Shown piece after piece: positions 1-5,739 of a stretch of 10,617 nt of DNA. This DNA is from an uncultured Verrucomicrobiota bacterium (lineage in GTDB: Bacteria > Verrucomicrobiota > Verrucomicrobiia > Chthoniobacterales > SZAS-18). A model generated the notes under the pieces. It did no database searches, was not told the origin of the DNA, and saw only the letters and a list, made by a program, of their open reading frames with translations. Position 1 is the stretch's first letter; every line of letters begins with the position of its first letter. The DNA is taken from contig CALMVM010000105.1 in assembly GCA_937873255.1 (NCBI GenBank), forward strand, positions 18,310 to 28,926, read 5' to 3'. Made by a program: the position numbers and the translations under genes.

Positions 1-40
1 CTCTCGGTTGATTTCCGCCGGAAGCCTGTTGAGAGTAGGG

Positions 41-76
41 AAATCCGGCGTTCTTGAACGGACGCCGGATTTTTGT
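41..76 (+). terminator. Rho-independent terminator, copy 1
   Basis: An 11-bp perfect stem (AAATCCGGCGT at 41-51 pairing with ACGCCGGATTT at 62-72) encloses a 10-base loop and runs into a T-tract at 70-74. This is a textbook intrinsic terminator for rightward transcription. It presumably ends the transcript of a gene left of the window. The same sequence, loop included, recurs at 896-931. The hicA start lies only 23 bases beyond it, which leaves little room for a separate hicAB promoter. Confidence 0.85.
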
Positions 77-98
77 TGCACCAACTGCATTCGAGCCA

Positions 99-296
99 GT
101 GCCCCGCAAAATCCGTGAATTGGTCCGTGACCTGAAACGTGCTAATTTTACTGACCGTGGAGGCAAAGGAAGCCACCGCAACTTTGCTTGCGGAAGTTTG
201 GTGGTGACCATTTCCGGTCACGACGGCGACGACGCCAAACATTATCAGGAGAAGCAAGTGCGAGAAATCATCCGGCAAAGCCAAGCGTCAAAATGA
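99..296 (+). CDS. hicA: HicA-like mRNA interferase toxin (type II TA)
   Basis: This 65-residue protein matches the HicA family in size and sequence. HicA toxins are small double-stranded-RNA-binding-fold ribonucleases that cleave mRNA until neutralised by HicB. The GTG at 99 gives the typical N-terminus MPRKIRELVRDL, followed by the glycine-rich GGKGSHRNF segment with the presumed catalytic histidine H26. A TISG strand and the C-terminal helix DDAKHYQEKQVREII follow. An in-frame TTG at 54 would start inside the upstream terminator hairpin and adds nothing family-like, so it was rejected. No strong ribosome-binding site is visible. The stop overlaps the next gene's start (ATGA at 293-296), as expected for a coupled toxin-antitoxin pair. 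GC is lower than in rpsB (about 53% by hand count of one line). Family identity is well supported; activity is inferred. Confidence 0.88.
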   Translation: MPRKIRELVRDLKRANFTDRGGKGSHRNFACGSLVVTISGHDGDDAKHYQEKQVREIIRQSQASK

Positions 297-865
297 GCGA
301 GAACGGCGTGCTTCCAACAGCAAAATCTCGTGTGACCGACTACCTTCAGGTGGCAGTGTGGAGTGGAGAAGACACCTGCTATGTCGGCAGTGTCCCGCCT
401 TTGGTTGGGCCTTCGAGCGACCGTTCGTGCCGTGACGATGTGGCTGAACTTTTCCACGATCTTGATGAGATCGCGGAGGAATATCTCGACATTTTCGAAA
501 AGGACGGCCTCCCTATTCCACTTCCGTCTGACGCGGACGCTGTCGGCTCACAATACCTTGCGATGCCTGGAGATCACATCCTGCGTTGTCGGGTGTTAGA
601 TGCCTCGCAATCCTTCTTGAGCGACGGAGCTTTCCAATACCGGGCTGGGGCAAACCAACCTTGCTTCATGCCATTACCGCGCATCGCGCCGCTCCGCGCG
701 CCGGATCATTTGCCAGCCCGCTATCTGCGTTTCAGTAAGACTTTGATTGTGCCGATCATAGGGTTGGAACCTTTGAGTAGCGGCTCCTTCGAGGTGATCG
801 GATACCATCCAAGTGAAAATCGCCTGTCCTTTCCAGAGACGCTATCGGCTGGTATGCAGGCTTGA
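293..865 (+). CDS. hicB: HicB-like antitoxin with unrecognised C-terminal extension
   Basis: The ATG at 293 overlaps the hicA stop as ATGA and gives a 190-residue protein. Residues about 16-79 resemble HicB antitoxins: the strand YLQVAVWSGEDTCYVGSVP, then an acidic helical stretch (DDVAELFHDLDEIAEEYLDIFEKDG) and the usual PIPLPS ending. HicB normally binds and blocks HicA, and often represses the operon. Typical partners of this HicA subtype are about 70 residues. Here about 110 further residues follow (80-190) that I do not recognise. They are not an obvious ribbon-helix-helix or helix-turn-helix and include a hydrophobic patch, TLIVPIIGLEPL (about residues 150-161). The canonical glycine-rich turn is replaced by PPLVGPSSDRS, so the antitoxin is divergent. 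The extension could be a fusion, a read-through into foreign sequence, or a real extra domain. A terminator follows 30 bases after the stop. Confidence 0.65.
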   Translation: MSENGVLPTAKSRVTDYLQVAVWSGEDTCYVGSVPPLVGPSSDRSCRDDVAELFHDLDEIAEEYLDIFEKDGLPIPLPSDADAVGSQYLAMPGDHILRCRVLDASQSFLSDGAFQYRAGANQPCFMPLPRIAPLRAPDHLPARYLRFSKTLIVPIIGLEPLSSGSFEVIGYHPSENRLSFPETLSAGMQA

Positions 866-895
866 TCTAAGCCGAAAACCCTGCTAATAGTTGCG

Positions 896-931
896 AAATC
901 CGGCGTTCTTGAACGGACGCCGGATTTTTGT
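896..931 (+). terminator. Rho-independent terminator, copy 2 (hicAB end)
   Basis: The same 11-bp stem, 10-base loop and T-tract (925-929) as copy 1, placed 30 bases after the hicB-like stop codon. It should end the hicAB transcript and insulate rpsB, whose coding sequence starts at 1044, so the rpsB promoter most likely lies between 931 and 1043. Confidence 0.85.
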
Positions 932-998
932 CCCTTAGAATCGTCACCACCACCAAAACACCGAAGGCCGAAGCAAAGACCCACCACGCGTCTGGGGC

Positions 999-1012
999 CG
1001 GGAACGTTCCCG
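999..1012. promoter_or_regulatory. 14-bp perfect palindrome in rpsB leader
   Basis: CGGGAACGTTCCCG is a perfect inverted repeat with no spacer, 31 bases before the rpsB ATG. It could be a site for a dimeric DNA-binding protein. A palindrome without a spacer folds poorly as a single RNA hairpin. S2 is known to regulate rpsB-tsf through the leader in several bacteria, but this element does not resemble a leader motif that I can identify. Its role is unknown. Confidence 0.3.
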
Positions 1013-1043
1013 CGTCCTGTCTTTCGCCTTCTCCTGTCACCGT

Positions 1044-1784
1044 ATGAACGAAGATCAGCAGCCGACCGAATTGATGACCGAACTCCTCGAAGCGGGAGTC
1101 CACTTCGGCCATCAGACCAAGCGTTGGAACCCGAAGATGAAGCCGTTCATCTTCGAGCAGCGCAACCAGATTTACATCATCAACCTGGGCGAGACCGTCC
1201 GCCAACTCAGCGAGGCGACGGAATTCCTCGCCTCCGTGGCGCGCCGCCGGGGCAAGATCCTCTTCGTCGGCTGCAAGAAGCAGGCGCAGGAAGCGATCAA
1301 GGAAGCAGCGGTGGCGTGCGGGCAGTTTTACGTCAATCAGCGTTGGCTGGGCGGCACGCTGACCAATCTGACGACGATCCGCCGCTCGATCCAGCGCCTC
1401 AAGTACATCGAGGAAATCGAGAAGGCTCCCGAGTACAAGATGATGGGCAAGCAGGAACTCGCCGCGCTCGGCCGCGAGGGCGCGAAGCTCGGCCGCAACC
1501 TCGAAGGCATCCGCACCATGGACAAACTCCCCGACGCGATTGTCATCATCGACACCGCGCGCGAACTCAACGCCGTCGCCGAGGCGCGCCGCTTGAAGAT
1601 TCCGACGGTGGCCATCGTGGATACCAACGCCGACCCGACGCTCATCACCCACCCCATCGCGGGCAACGACGACGCGATCCGCGCCATCCGCGTGGTGCTC
1701 GCCAAGCTGGTCGACGCCGTGATCCACGGCAGCGGCGAAGGCGGCAAGACCGAACGCGAGTCGATGACGGCGGTTTCCGCCTGA
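1044..1784 (+). CDS. rpsB: 30S ribosomal protein S2
   Basis: This is a full-length, 246-residue uS2 protein, close to the usual size of about 240. S2 binds the head of the 30S subunit late in assembly, next to S1 and the mRNA exit region. Hallmark segments in order are MTELLEAGVHFGHQTKRWNPKM (about residues 11-32), NQIYIINLGET, GKILFVGCKKQAQ, FYVNQRWLGGTLTN, LGRNLEGI and the C-terminal PDAIVIIDT and IPTVAIVDTNADP signatures. The ATG at 1044 is the natural start because the family's N-terminus begins just after it. No Shine-Dalgarno motif precedes it. It is followed by tsf, the conserved bacterial order, with a terminator-like hairpin between them. Nothing in the protein looks abnormal. Confidence 0.98.
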   Translation: MNEDQQPTELMTELLEAGVHFGHQTKRWNPKMKPFIFEQRNQIYIINLGETVRQLSEATEFLASVARRRGKILFVGCKKQAQEAIKEAAVACGQFYVNQRWLGGTLTNLTTIRRSIQRLKYIEEIEKAPEYKMMGKQELAALGREGAKLGRNLEGIRTMDKLPDAIVIIDTARELNAVAEARRLKIPTVAIVDTNADPTLITHPIAGNDDAIRAIRVVLAKLVDAVIHGSGEGGKTERESMTAVSA

Positions 1785-1817
1785 TCCCGGCGCAAAGAAA
1801 GAGTCGTGAAGGAATTG

Positions 1818-1855
1818 GAGCGGTTCCGCACGGCGGCACCGCTCTTTCCGTTTTT
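1818..1855 (+). terminator. Attenuator-like hairpin between rpsB and tsf
   Basis: GAGCGGT (1818-1824) pairs with ACCGCTC (1838-1844). An inner CCG/CGG pairing is separated from the stem by one mismatch. The hairpin is followed by TTTCCG and then TTTTT (1851-1855). The interrupted T-run suggests partial rather than complete termination. A partial terminator in the rpsB-tsf gap is established in E. coli, where it makes less tsf than rpsB mRNA. The same role here is inference. Confidence 0.7.
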
Positions 1856-1891
1856 ACATCTAACATCCCCGAAACTCTAAATGAACCTCTT

Positions 1892-2542
1892 ATGGCAGAA
1901 GTAACTTCCCAACTCGTCAAAACCCTCCGCGACAAAACCAACGCGGGCATGATGGACTGCAAGCGCGCTCTCTCCGAGGCCGGTGGCGACCTCGAAAAAG
2001 CCGAGACCATCCTGCGCAAGAAAGGCATCCTCAAGGCCGAAGGCAAAGGCGGCCGCAGCGCCAAGGAAGGCGTCGTGGCGTCCTACATCCACATGCAGGG
2101 CAAGGTCGGCGTGCTCGTCGAGGTCAACTGCGAGACGGATTTCGTCGCGCGCAACGACGCGTTCCGCGAGTTCGTCAAGGACATCACCCTGCACATCGCC
2201 GCCGCCAGTCCGCAGTACGTGGACCGCGACGAGGTGCCCGCCGCCCAGCTCGAAAAAGAGCGCGACATCGCTCGCAGCCAAGTGCTCAACAAGCCGGCGA
2301 ACGTGGTGGAAAAGATCGTCGAGGGCAAGATCGACAAGTTCTTCAGCACGATCTGTCTGCTGGATCAGGGTTTCATCAAAGCGACTGACAACCAGACAGT
2401 GCGCGAACTTGTGAAAACCAAAATCTCCGAGTTGGGTGAGAACATCGTCATCCGCCGTTTCACCCGCTACATGGTCGGCGAGGCCATCGGTACGCCCAAA
2501 GCCGAAGCCGAAGCGCCGGCCGAGGAAGCCGTGGTGTCGTAA
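1892..2542 (+). CDS. tsf: Elongation factor Ts
   Basis: This 216-residue EF-Ts catalyses GDP release from EF-Tu during translation. The N-terminal UBA-like module includes VKTLRDKTNAGMMDCKRALSEAGGD, containing the EF-Tu-contacting TNAGMMDCK segment. The core then carries VASYIHMQGKVGVLVEVNCETDFVARND, with the family's conserved NCETDFVAR. The protein is a compact form, shorter than the roughly 280 residues of E. coli, with a reduced second core half ending in RFTRYMVGE and an acidic Ala/Glu tail (about 200-216). Another ATG at 1881 is out of frame and cannot be the start. The start at 1892 gives the expected MAEVTSQLVK. It lies 107 bases after rpsB, behind the attenuator-like hairpin, and a strong terminator follows. 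There is no visible Shine-Dalgarno motif. Confidence 0.97.
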   Translation: MAEVTSQLVKTLRDKTNAGMMDCKRALSEAGGDLEKAETILRKKGILKAEGKGGRSAKEGVVASYIHMQGKVGVLVEVNCETDFVARNDAFREFVKDITLHIAAASPQYVDRDEVPAAQLEKERDIARSQVLNKPANVVEKIVEGKIDKFFSTICLLDQGFIKATDNQTVRELVKTKISELGENIVIRRFTRYMVGEAIGTPKAEAEAPAEEAVVS

Positions 2543-2563
2543 GCGGGATTCCAGCATCAATCC

Positions 2564-2606
2564 AAGACCTCCGGCGGAATGGCTCGCTGGAGGTCTTTTT
2601 GTTTTG
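2564..2606 (+). terminator. Strong Rho-independent terminator after tsf
   Basis: AAGACCTCC (2564-2572) pairs with GGAGGTCTT (2589-2597). The stem continues through a G-T wobble pair and GCG/CGC to about 13 pairs. It runs straight into a T-rich tail at 2596-2605. It begins 21 bases after the tsf stop and closes the rpsB-tsf operon. Confidence 0.93.
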
Positions 2607-2645
2607 TATGGCGCACTTTCGGCATGTTAGCCTGACTACGAGTTT

Positions 2646-3224
2646 ATGGTTTCGGATTTGTTGGATGAACCAACCGTGAGGCAGCGGGCATTGCCGACTA
2701 CCGTCGAGCAATATCATGCCTTGGCAGAAAGAGGACTGATTCCCGAAAAAGTGGAACTCCTCGAAGGGATCATTGTCGAAAAAATGCCGAAATCACCGCT
2801 GCATATTTTTCTCGTTTTGACCTTCTTCGAGTTACTGCAGAGAATCATTGGCAGTAGCTTCCACGTTCGCTCGGAGGCTCCGATTGCTTGCCGCCTTTCC
2901 GAACCCGAACCCGATATTTCGGTGGTACGTGGCAGGAAGGAGGATTACCTGCTGGCCATCCCGCAAACCGCCGAGCTTGTGGTTGAAATTGCCGTTTCGT
3001 CCATGGCACTCGACCGGCGCAAGAAGGCAATCTATGCCGGCGCGGGAGTACGTGAATATTGGATCGTCCTGCCCGAAACCCGTCAGATCGAGGTGTACAC
3101 GGATCTGGTGCAATCCGATTACACCAGGAGGTACATCTTCATGGACGGGCAGACGGCGGCCTCGGAAGTGCTGCCCAATTTCCGTGTGGAATTAAAGACC
3201 CTGTTCCCCGCTTTCCCCGCTTAA
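2646..3224 (+). CDS. Uma2-family (DUF820) PD-(D/E)XK nuclease-like protein
   Basis: A 192-residue protein of the Uma2/DUF820 family, which has a restriction-endonuclease-like fold. Members are abundant in cyanobacteria and Verrucomicrobiota, and their biological role is poorly known. Visible core: PEKVELLEGIIVEKMPKSPLH (about 33-53), the acidic motif SEPEPD with D90, the strand ELVVEIA with E114, then K126/K127 and the typical ending YAGAGVREYWIVLPE (130-144). D90, E114 and K126/K127 fit the D-ExK catalytic pattern, so the enzyme is probably intact. It stands alone, in its own short unit after the tsf terminator. Its stop overlaps that of the convergent acetyltransferase gene. GC is somewhat lower than in the ribosomal genes. 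The substrate cannot be told from sequence. Confidence 0.9.
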   Translation: MVSDLLDEPTVRQRALPTTVEQYHALAERGLIPEKVELLEGIIVEKMPKSPLHIFLVLTFFELLQRIIGSSFHVRSEAPIACRLSEPEPDISVVRGRKEDYLLAIPQTAELVVEIAVSSMALDRRKKAIYAGAGVREYWIVLPETRQIEVYTDLVQSDYTRRYIFMDGQTAASEVLPNFRVELKTLFPAFPA

Positions 3225-3826
3225 CGCAGCAGCCGCAACCCCGCGTCGAGCGCATCCTGCCGCCCGGGCAATTCGCGCGTGGCGTCCGGCTTCAGCAGAT
3301 CGGTCGGCTCGGAAAGTTTTTCCTGCAAGCTCATCGCCCACCAGCCCACGTCCCACCACCGGCCGAACTTGTAGCCGACTTCCTTGTACATGGCGACCGG
3401 TCGAAAACCCATCGACTCGTGCAGTCCGACGCTGCCGGCGTTGGGCAGCGTGATGCCTCCGTAGGCGTTATAGAATCCTTGCAACCGCAGCAGGGCAAAT
3501 AGCGACGTGTACAACGCCCGGCCGATGCCGCGCCGATGCTGTCGGGCGTCGATGTAGACCGTCACCGCCGTGGACCATTGGTAGGCGGCGCGCGGGTTGA
3601 ACGTGGTCGCGTACACGTAGCCGGCGACGCCGGAGCCTGGCAACTCGCAGACGAGCCAGGGATAGGTTTCCGTGGTAGCCACGATGCGCCGGGCCATTTC
3701 GGCGGCGTCGGGCGGGACGGTCTCGAACGACGCGACGCCTTCGGTGACGTGCGGTGCGTAGATCGCGGCGACCGCGCTGGCGTCGCGTTCCTCCACCGGA
3801 CGGATGATGGCATTCACAACAGGCAC
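3221..3826 (-). CDS. GNAT acetyltransferase, phosphinothricin/amino-acid type
   Basis: A 201-residue acetyl-CoA-dependent N-acetyltransferase of the GNAT fold, closest by eye to the phosphinothricin acetyltransferase/MnaT (YncA) branch, which acetylates the amino group of amino-acid-like substrates such as methionine sulfone or phosphinothricin. Supporting features are IIRPVEERDASAVAAIY near the N-terminus, the acetyl-CoA-binding loop in TVYIDARQHRRGIGRALY (R98-R99-G100-I101-G102), PNAGSVGLHESMGFRP, and the branch-typical KEVGYKFGRWWDVGWWAMSLQ. About 30 residues after that (170-201) exceed the usual end. The start is uncertain. GTG at 3826 gives the stated length; a second in-frame GTG at 3817 has better spacing from an upstream GGGGA and gives 198 residues. 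It converges on the Uma2 gene, sharing stop bases, and diverges from tag. The real substrate is unknown. Confidence 0.87.
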   Translation of the reverse strand: MPVVNAIIRPVEERDASAVAAIYAPHVTEGVASFETVPPDAAEMARRIVATTETYPWLVCELPGSGVAGYVYATTFNPRAAYQWSTAVTVYIDARQHRRGIGRALYTSLFALLRLQGFYNAYGGITLPNAGSVGLHESMGFRPVAMYKEVGYKFGRWWDVGWWAMSLQEKLSEPTDLLKPDATRELPGRQDALDAGLRLLR

Positions 3827-3915
3827 TTCCCCGGGATAATCGGCGCGCCGGCGGGTTGTCGAGCAAACTTTTCTCGCGCGTCCGGCGGGGGATCCATGTT
3901 ACTTGTGGGCGAGCG
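3827..3915. promoter_or_regulatory. Divergent intergenic region, GNAT gene / tag
   Basis: These 89 bases separate the divergent acetyltransferase and tag genes, so promoters for both should lie here or slightly inside the genes. I see a 10-bp palindrome CGGCGCGCCG (3841-3850) and a short CGAG...CTCG inverted repeat (3860-3876). No convincing -35/-10 pair is visible on either strand. The assignment rests on layout. Confidence 0.4.
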
Positions 3916-4467
3916 ATGAAACGTTGCGCCTGGGCCAGTACGCCGTTGTTGACCTCCTATCACGACGAAGAATGGGGAGTGCCCGTGCATGACGAACGGC
4001 GACTGTTCGAGTTTCTCGTGCTCGAAGGCGCGCAGGCCGGGCTGAGTTGGGACACGGTGCTCAAGAAACGCCCGCGCTACCGGGAGGTTTTCGACGACTT
4101 CGATCCCTCCAAAGTAGCGCGGTACGATGCGCGCAAGGTCGCCGCGCTCCTGGCCGATCCCGGCATCATCCGCAACCGGCTCAAGATCGACGCCGCCGTC
4201 GCGGGCGCGCGGGCGTTTTTGAAGGTGCAGGCGGAGTTCGGCAGTTTCGATGCCTACCTGTGGCGCTTCGTGGACGGCGAACCGGTGAGGACTTCCGGTG
4301 AGCAGCGCATCACGCGCACGGAAGTTTCCGACGCCTTGAGCAAAGACCTGAAACGTCGGGGTTTCAACTTCGTGGGCACGACGATCTGCTACGCCTTCAT
4401 GCAAGCGGTCGGCATGGTCAACGACCACGAGCGTGGTTGTTTCCGCCGACGGCAAATCGGCGGCTGA
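3916..4467 (+). CDS. tag: DNA-3-methyladenine glycosylase I
   Basis: A 183-residue Tag enzyme that excises 3-methyladenine from alkylated DNA in base-excision repair; it acts in the cytoplasm on the nucleoid. The protein begins MKRCAWAS and continues with YHDEEWGVPVHDERRLFEFLVLEGAQAGLSW, the family signature. The catalytic glutamate equivalent is E37. The zinc-snap residues are all present: C4 and H16 at the N-terminus, H171 and C175 in NDHERGC at the C-terminus, matching E. coli C4/H17/H175/C179. KDLKRRGFNFVG and YAFMQAVGMVNDH are also typical. The ATG at 3916 was chosen over an in-frame upstream ATG at 3856 because the zinc cysteine must lie at position 4. A PHP phosphoesterase gene follows 58 bases downstream. 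Confidence 0.97.
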   Translation: MKRCAWASTPLLTSYHDEEWGVPVHDERRLFEFLVLEGAQAGLSWDTVLKKRPRYREVFDDFDPSKVARYDARKVAALLADPGIIRNRLKIDAAVAGARAFLKVQAEFGSFDAYLWRFVDGEPVRTSGEQRITRTEVSDALSKDLKRRGFNFVGTTICYAFMQAVGMVNDHERGCFRRRQIGG

Positions 4468-4525
4468 ACCGCCCGTCGGCCGTGGCGCGCGGCGCGAAAC
4501 GTGGCATCTTGCGCGACGCAAACCC

Positions 4526-5350
4526 ATGCCTGCCACCCTGCTCTACGAATCCCACATGCACACGCCGTTGTGCAAACATGCCATCGGTTTGCCGGGCGAG
4601 TACGCCGCCGTCGCCGAAACGCGCAATCTCAAGGGAATCATCGTCACCTGCCACGTTCCGATGCCCGATGGATTCGGCAGCGGACACCGCATGGCCTGGG
4701 GACAATTCGAGGAGTACAAGGCGATGGTTGCACGGGCCGCAGACGAGTGGCGTGGTCGCGTGGACGTGCGGCTTGGCCTGGAAAGCGAGTACGTCCCGGA
4801 GTATCTCGGCTGGATCGAAAAACTGCACGGCGAAGAGGAGTTTCACCATGTGCTCGGCTCGGTCCATTACCACATCCAGGAATATCTCGACGCGTACTTC
4901 AATGGTCATTGGCTGGAATTCCAGCGGACCTATTTCCAGCATCTCGCGGAAGCGGCGGAAACGGGTTTGTACGACACGCTTTCTCATCCCGACCTCGTCA
5001 AGAACATGCAGCCCGACGAATGGAATCTCGCGCGCATCATGCCCGACATCCAACGGGCGCTCGACCGCATCGCCAAGGCCGGCACCGCGATGGAACTGAA
5101 CACGTCGGGCCGCAACAAAACGATCCCGGAGTTCAATCCCGGCCTGGAAATCCTGCGCGAGATGCGCGTGCGCAATATCCCGGTGGTCATCGGGGCGGAC
5201 GCACATCAACCGAAACGGACGGGCGACCTGTTCCCGGAGGCCTTGGTGACCTTGCAGCAGGCGGGCTACGAGGAAGTGAGCTTCTTTTTGGACCGTCGGC
5301 GGCAGACCGTGCCGATTACCGAGGCACTGGCGAGCTTGACCGTCAGCTAA
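4526..5350 (+). CDS. hisK: PHP-domain phosphoesterase, HisK-type histidinol-phosphatase
   Basis: A 274-residue PHP-superfamily metal-dependent phosphoesterase. Proteins of this layout include the monofunctional histidinol-phosphatase HisK/HisJ, which converts histidinol phosphate to histidinol in histidine biosynthesis. Metal-site motifs in order: HMHTPLCKH (H10, H12, H18), TCHVPMP (H43), GLESEYVP (E86), LGSVHYH (H114), TLSHPDLVK (H154), MELNTSGRNK and GADAHQP (D225, H227). All expected ligands are present, so it is probably active. The start at 4526 places the first HxH motif at residue 10; an in-frame upstream extension from 4433 overlaps the end of tag and shows no family similarity. No other his genes are nearby, so another phosphomonoester substrate is possible and the gene symbol is tentative. 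The HEPN gene starts 23 bases after its stop. Confidence 0.85.
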   Translation: MPATLLYESHMHTPLCKHAIGLPGEYAAVAETRNLKGIIVTCHVPMPDGFGSGHRMAWGQFEEYKAMVARAADEWRGRVDVRLGLESEYVPEYLGWIEKLHGEEEFHHVLGSVHYHIQEYLDAYFNGHWLEFQRTYFQHLAEAAETGLYDTLSHPDLVKNMQPDEWNLARIMPDIQRALDRIAKAGTAMELNTSGRNKTIPEFNPGLEILREMRVRNIPVVIGADAHQPKRTGDLFPEALVTLQQAGYEEVSFFLDRRRQTVPITEALASLTVS

Positions 5351-5373
5351 AAACTCCAACCGGGCATTGTCTC

Positions 5374-5739
5374 GTGAGAAGTGACATCGAGACGGCAATC
5401 CACTGGTCGAAAACACTGGAGGCTTTGTTTGAAAGCGACTTCGGTGCGGCCGGCCAAGGACTGCATAAAAAGATCGACAGCGTTCAAAAACACCTCCCGC
5501 ACGCCACCGTGCGCAAACTGCGCTTTATCGCAACGATCCGGAATAAAATTGTTCACGAAGCCACGTATTCCAAAATCGAAGATCGCGGCAGGTTCGAGCG
5601 AACCTGCTCCGACGTTATCGCAGAGTTGAGAATCGCGGGCGGCGCTTATCGTGGAAAGCGCGCACAATTTACTTCCTCACAGAGCGATCACGGTGACGCT
5701 TTTGCGAAAGTCGCGTATGCGACCAGGTCGAATGGGTAG
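5374..5739 (+). CDS. HEPN-domain protein (DUF4145-like), truncated at an in-frame TAG
   Basis: The GTG at 5374 opens a 121-residue, mostly helical protein. Residues about 4-62 look like a HEPN/DUF4145-type fold: ETAIHWSKTLEALFESDFGAAGQGLHKKIDSVQKHLPHATVRKLRFIATIRNKIVHEA. R56-N57-K58-I59-V60-H61 fits the RN-x3-H motif that in HEPN ribonucleases forms the active site. HEPN proteins occur in toxin-antitoxin, abortive-infection and RNA-processing systems, but DUF4145-like members are uncharacterised. The frame ends at a TAG at 5737-5739. The same frame then stays open for 72 codons of membrane-protein sequence (5740-5958), so the gene may be interrupted. Base composition is lower in GC than the neighbours (45% in one 60-base line by hand count), consistent with transfer. 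No Shine-Dalgarno motif was seen; co-transcription with the upstream PHP gene is likely. Confidence 0.72.
   Translation: MRSDIETAIHWSKTLEALFESDFGAAGQGLHKKIDSVQKHLPHATVRKLRFIATIRNKIVHEATYSKIEDRGRFERTCSDVIAELRIAGGAYRGKRAQFTSSQSDHGDAFAKVAYATRSNG

Larger units (their letters stand above)
40..931. repeat. Pair of 37-bp direct repeats bracketing hicAB
   Basis: Bases 40-76 and 895-931 are identical over 37 positions and lie 855 bp apart in the same orientation. Each contains a complete intrinsic terminator, but the identity includes the unpaired loop, which termination alone would not conserve. Upstream of each copy the sequences remain loosely similar (13 of 19 bases match in an ungapped comparison), so the original unit may have been longer. 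The two copies enclose exactly the hicA/hicB-like pair. Possible origins are duplication, recombination between repeated terminators, or a dispersed repeat family. Confidence 0.85.

Noticed and set aside
54..98. Upstream start (TTG at 54) for hicA
   Set aside because: It lies inside the terminator hairpin loop and adds 15 residues not found in HicA proteins; GTG at 99 gives the typical N-terminus.
40..931. Integron cassette with attC sites
   Set aside because: The repeats contain a terminator hairpin, but I cannot find the paired RYYYAAC and GTTRRRY core sites expected of attC, and no integrase gene is present in the window.
909..941. Possible rpsB promoter: TTGAAC (909-914) and TAGAAT (936-941)
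   Set aside because: The spacer is 21 bp, too long for a standard sigma-70-type promoter, and the -35 candidate lies in the terminator loop that also occurs at copy 1. TAGAAT alone may still be a -10 element, but the evidence is weak.
867..1727. Long minus-strand open frame opposite rpsB
   Set aside because: The plus strand encodes unmistakable S2. The antisense product is Asp/Arg/Val-rich shadow sequence typical of high-GC genes and resembles no known protein.
4418..5416. Minus-strand open frame of about 330 codons opposite the PHP gene
   Set aside because: The plus strand carries the full set of PHP metal-binding motifs; the antisense frame is explained by GC-rich third positions.
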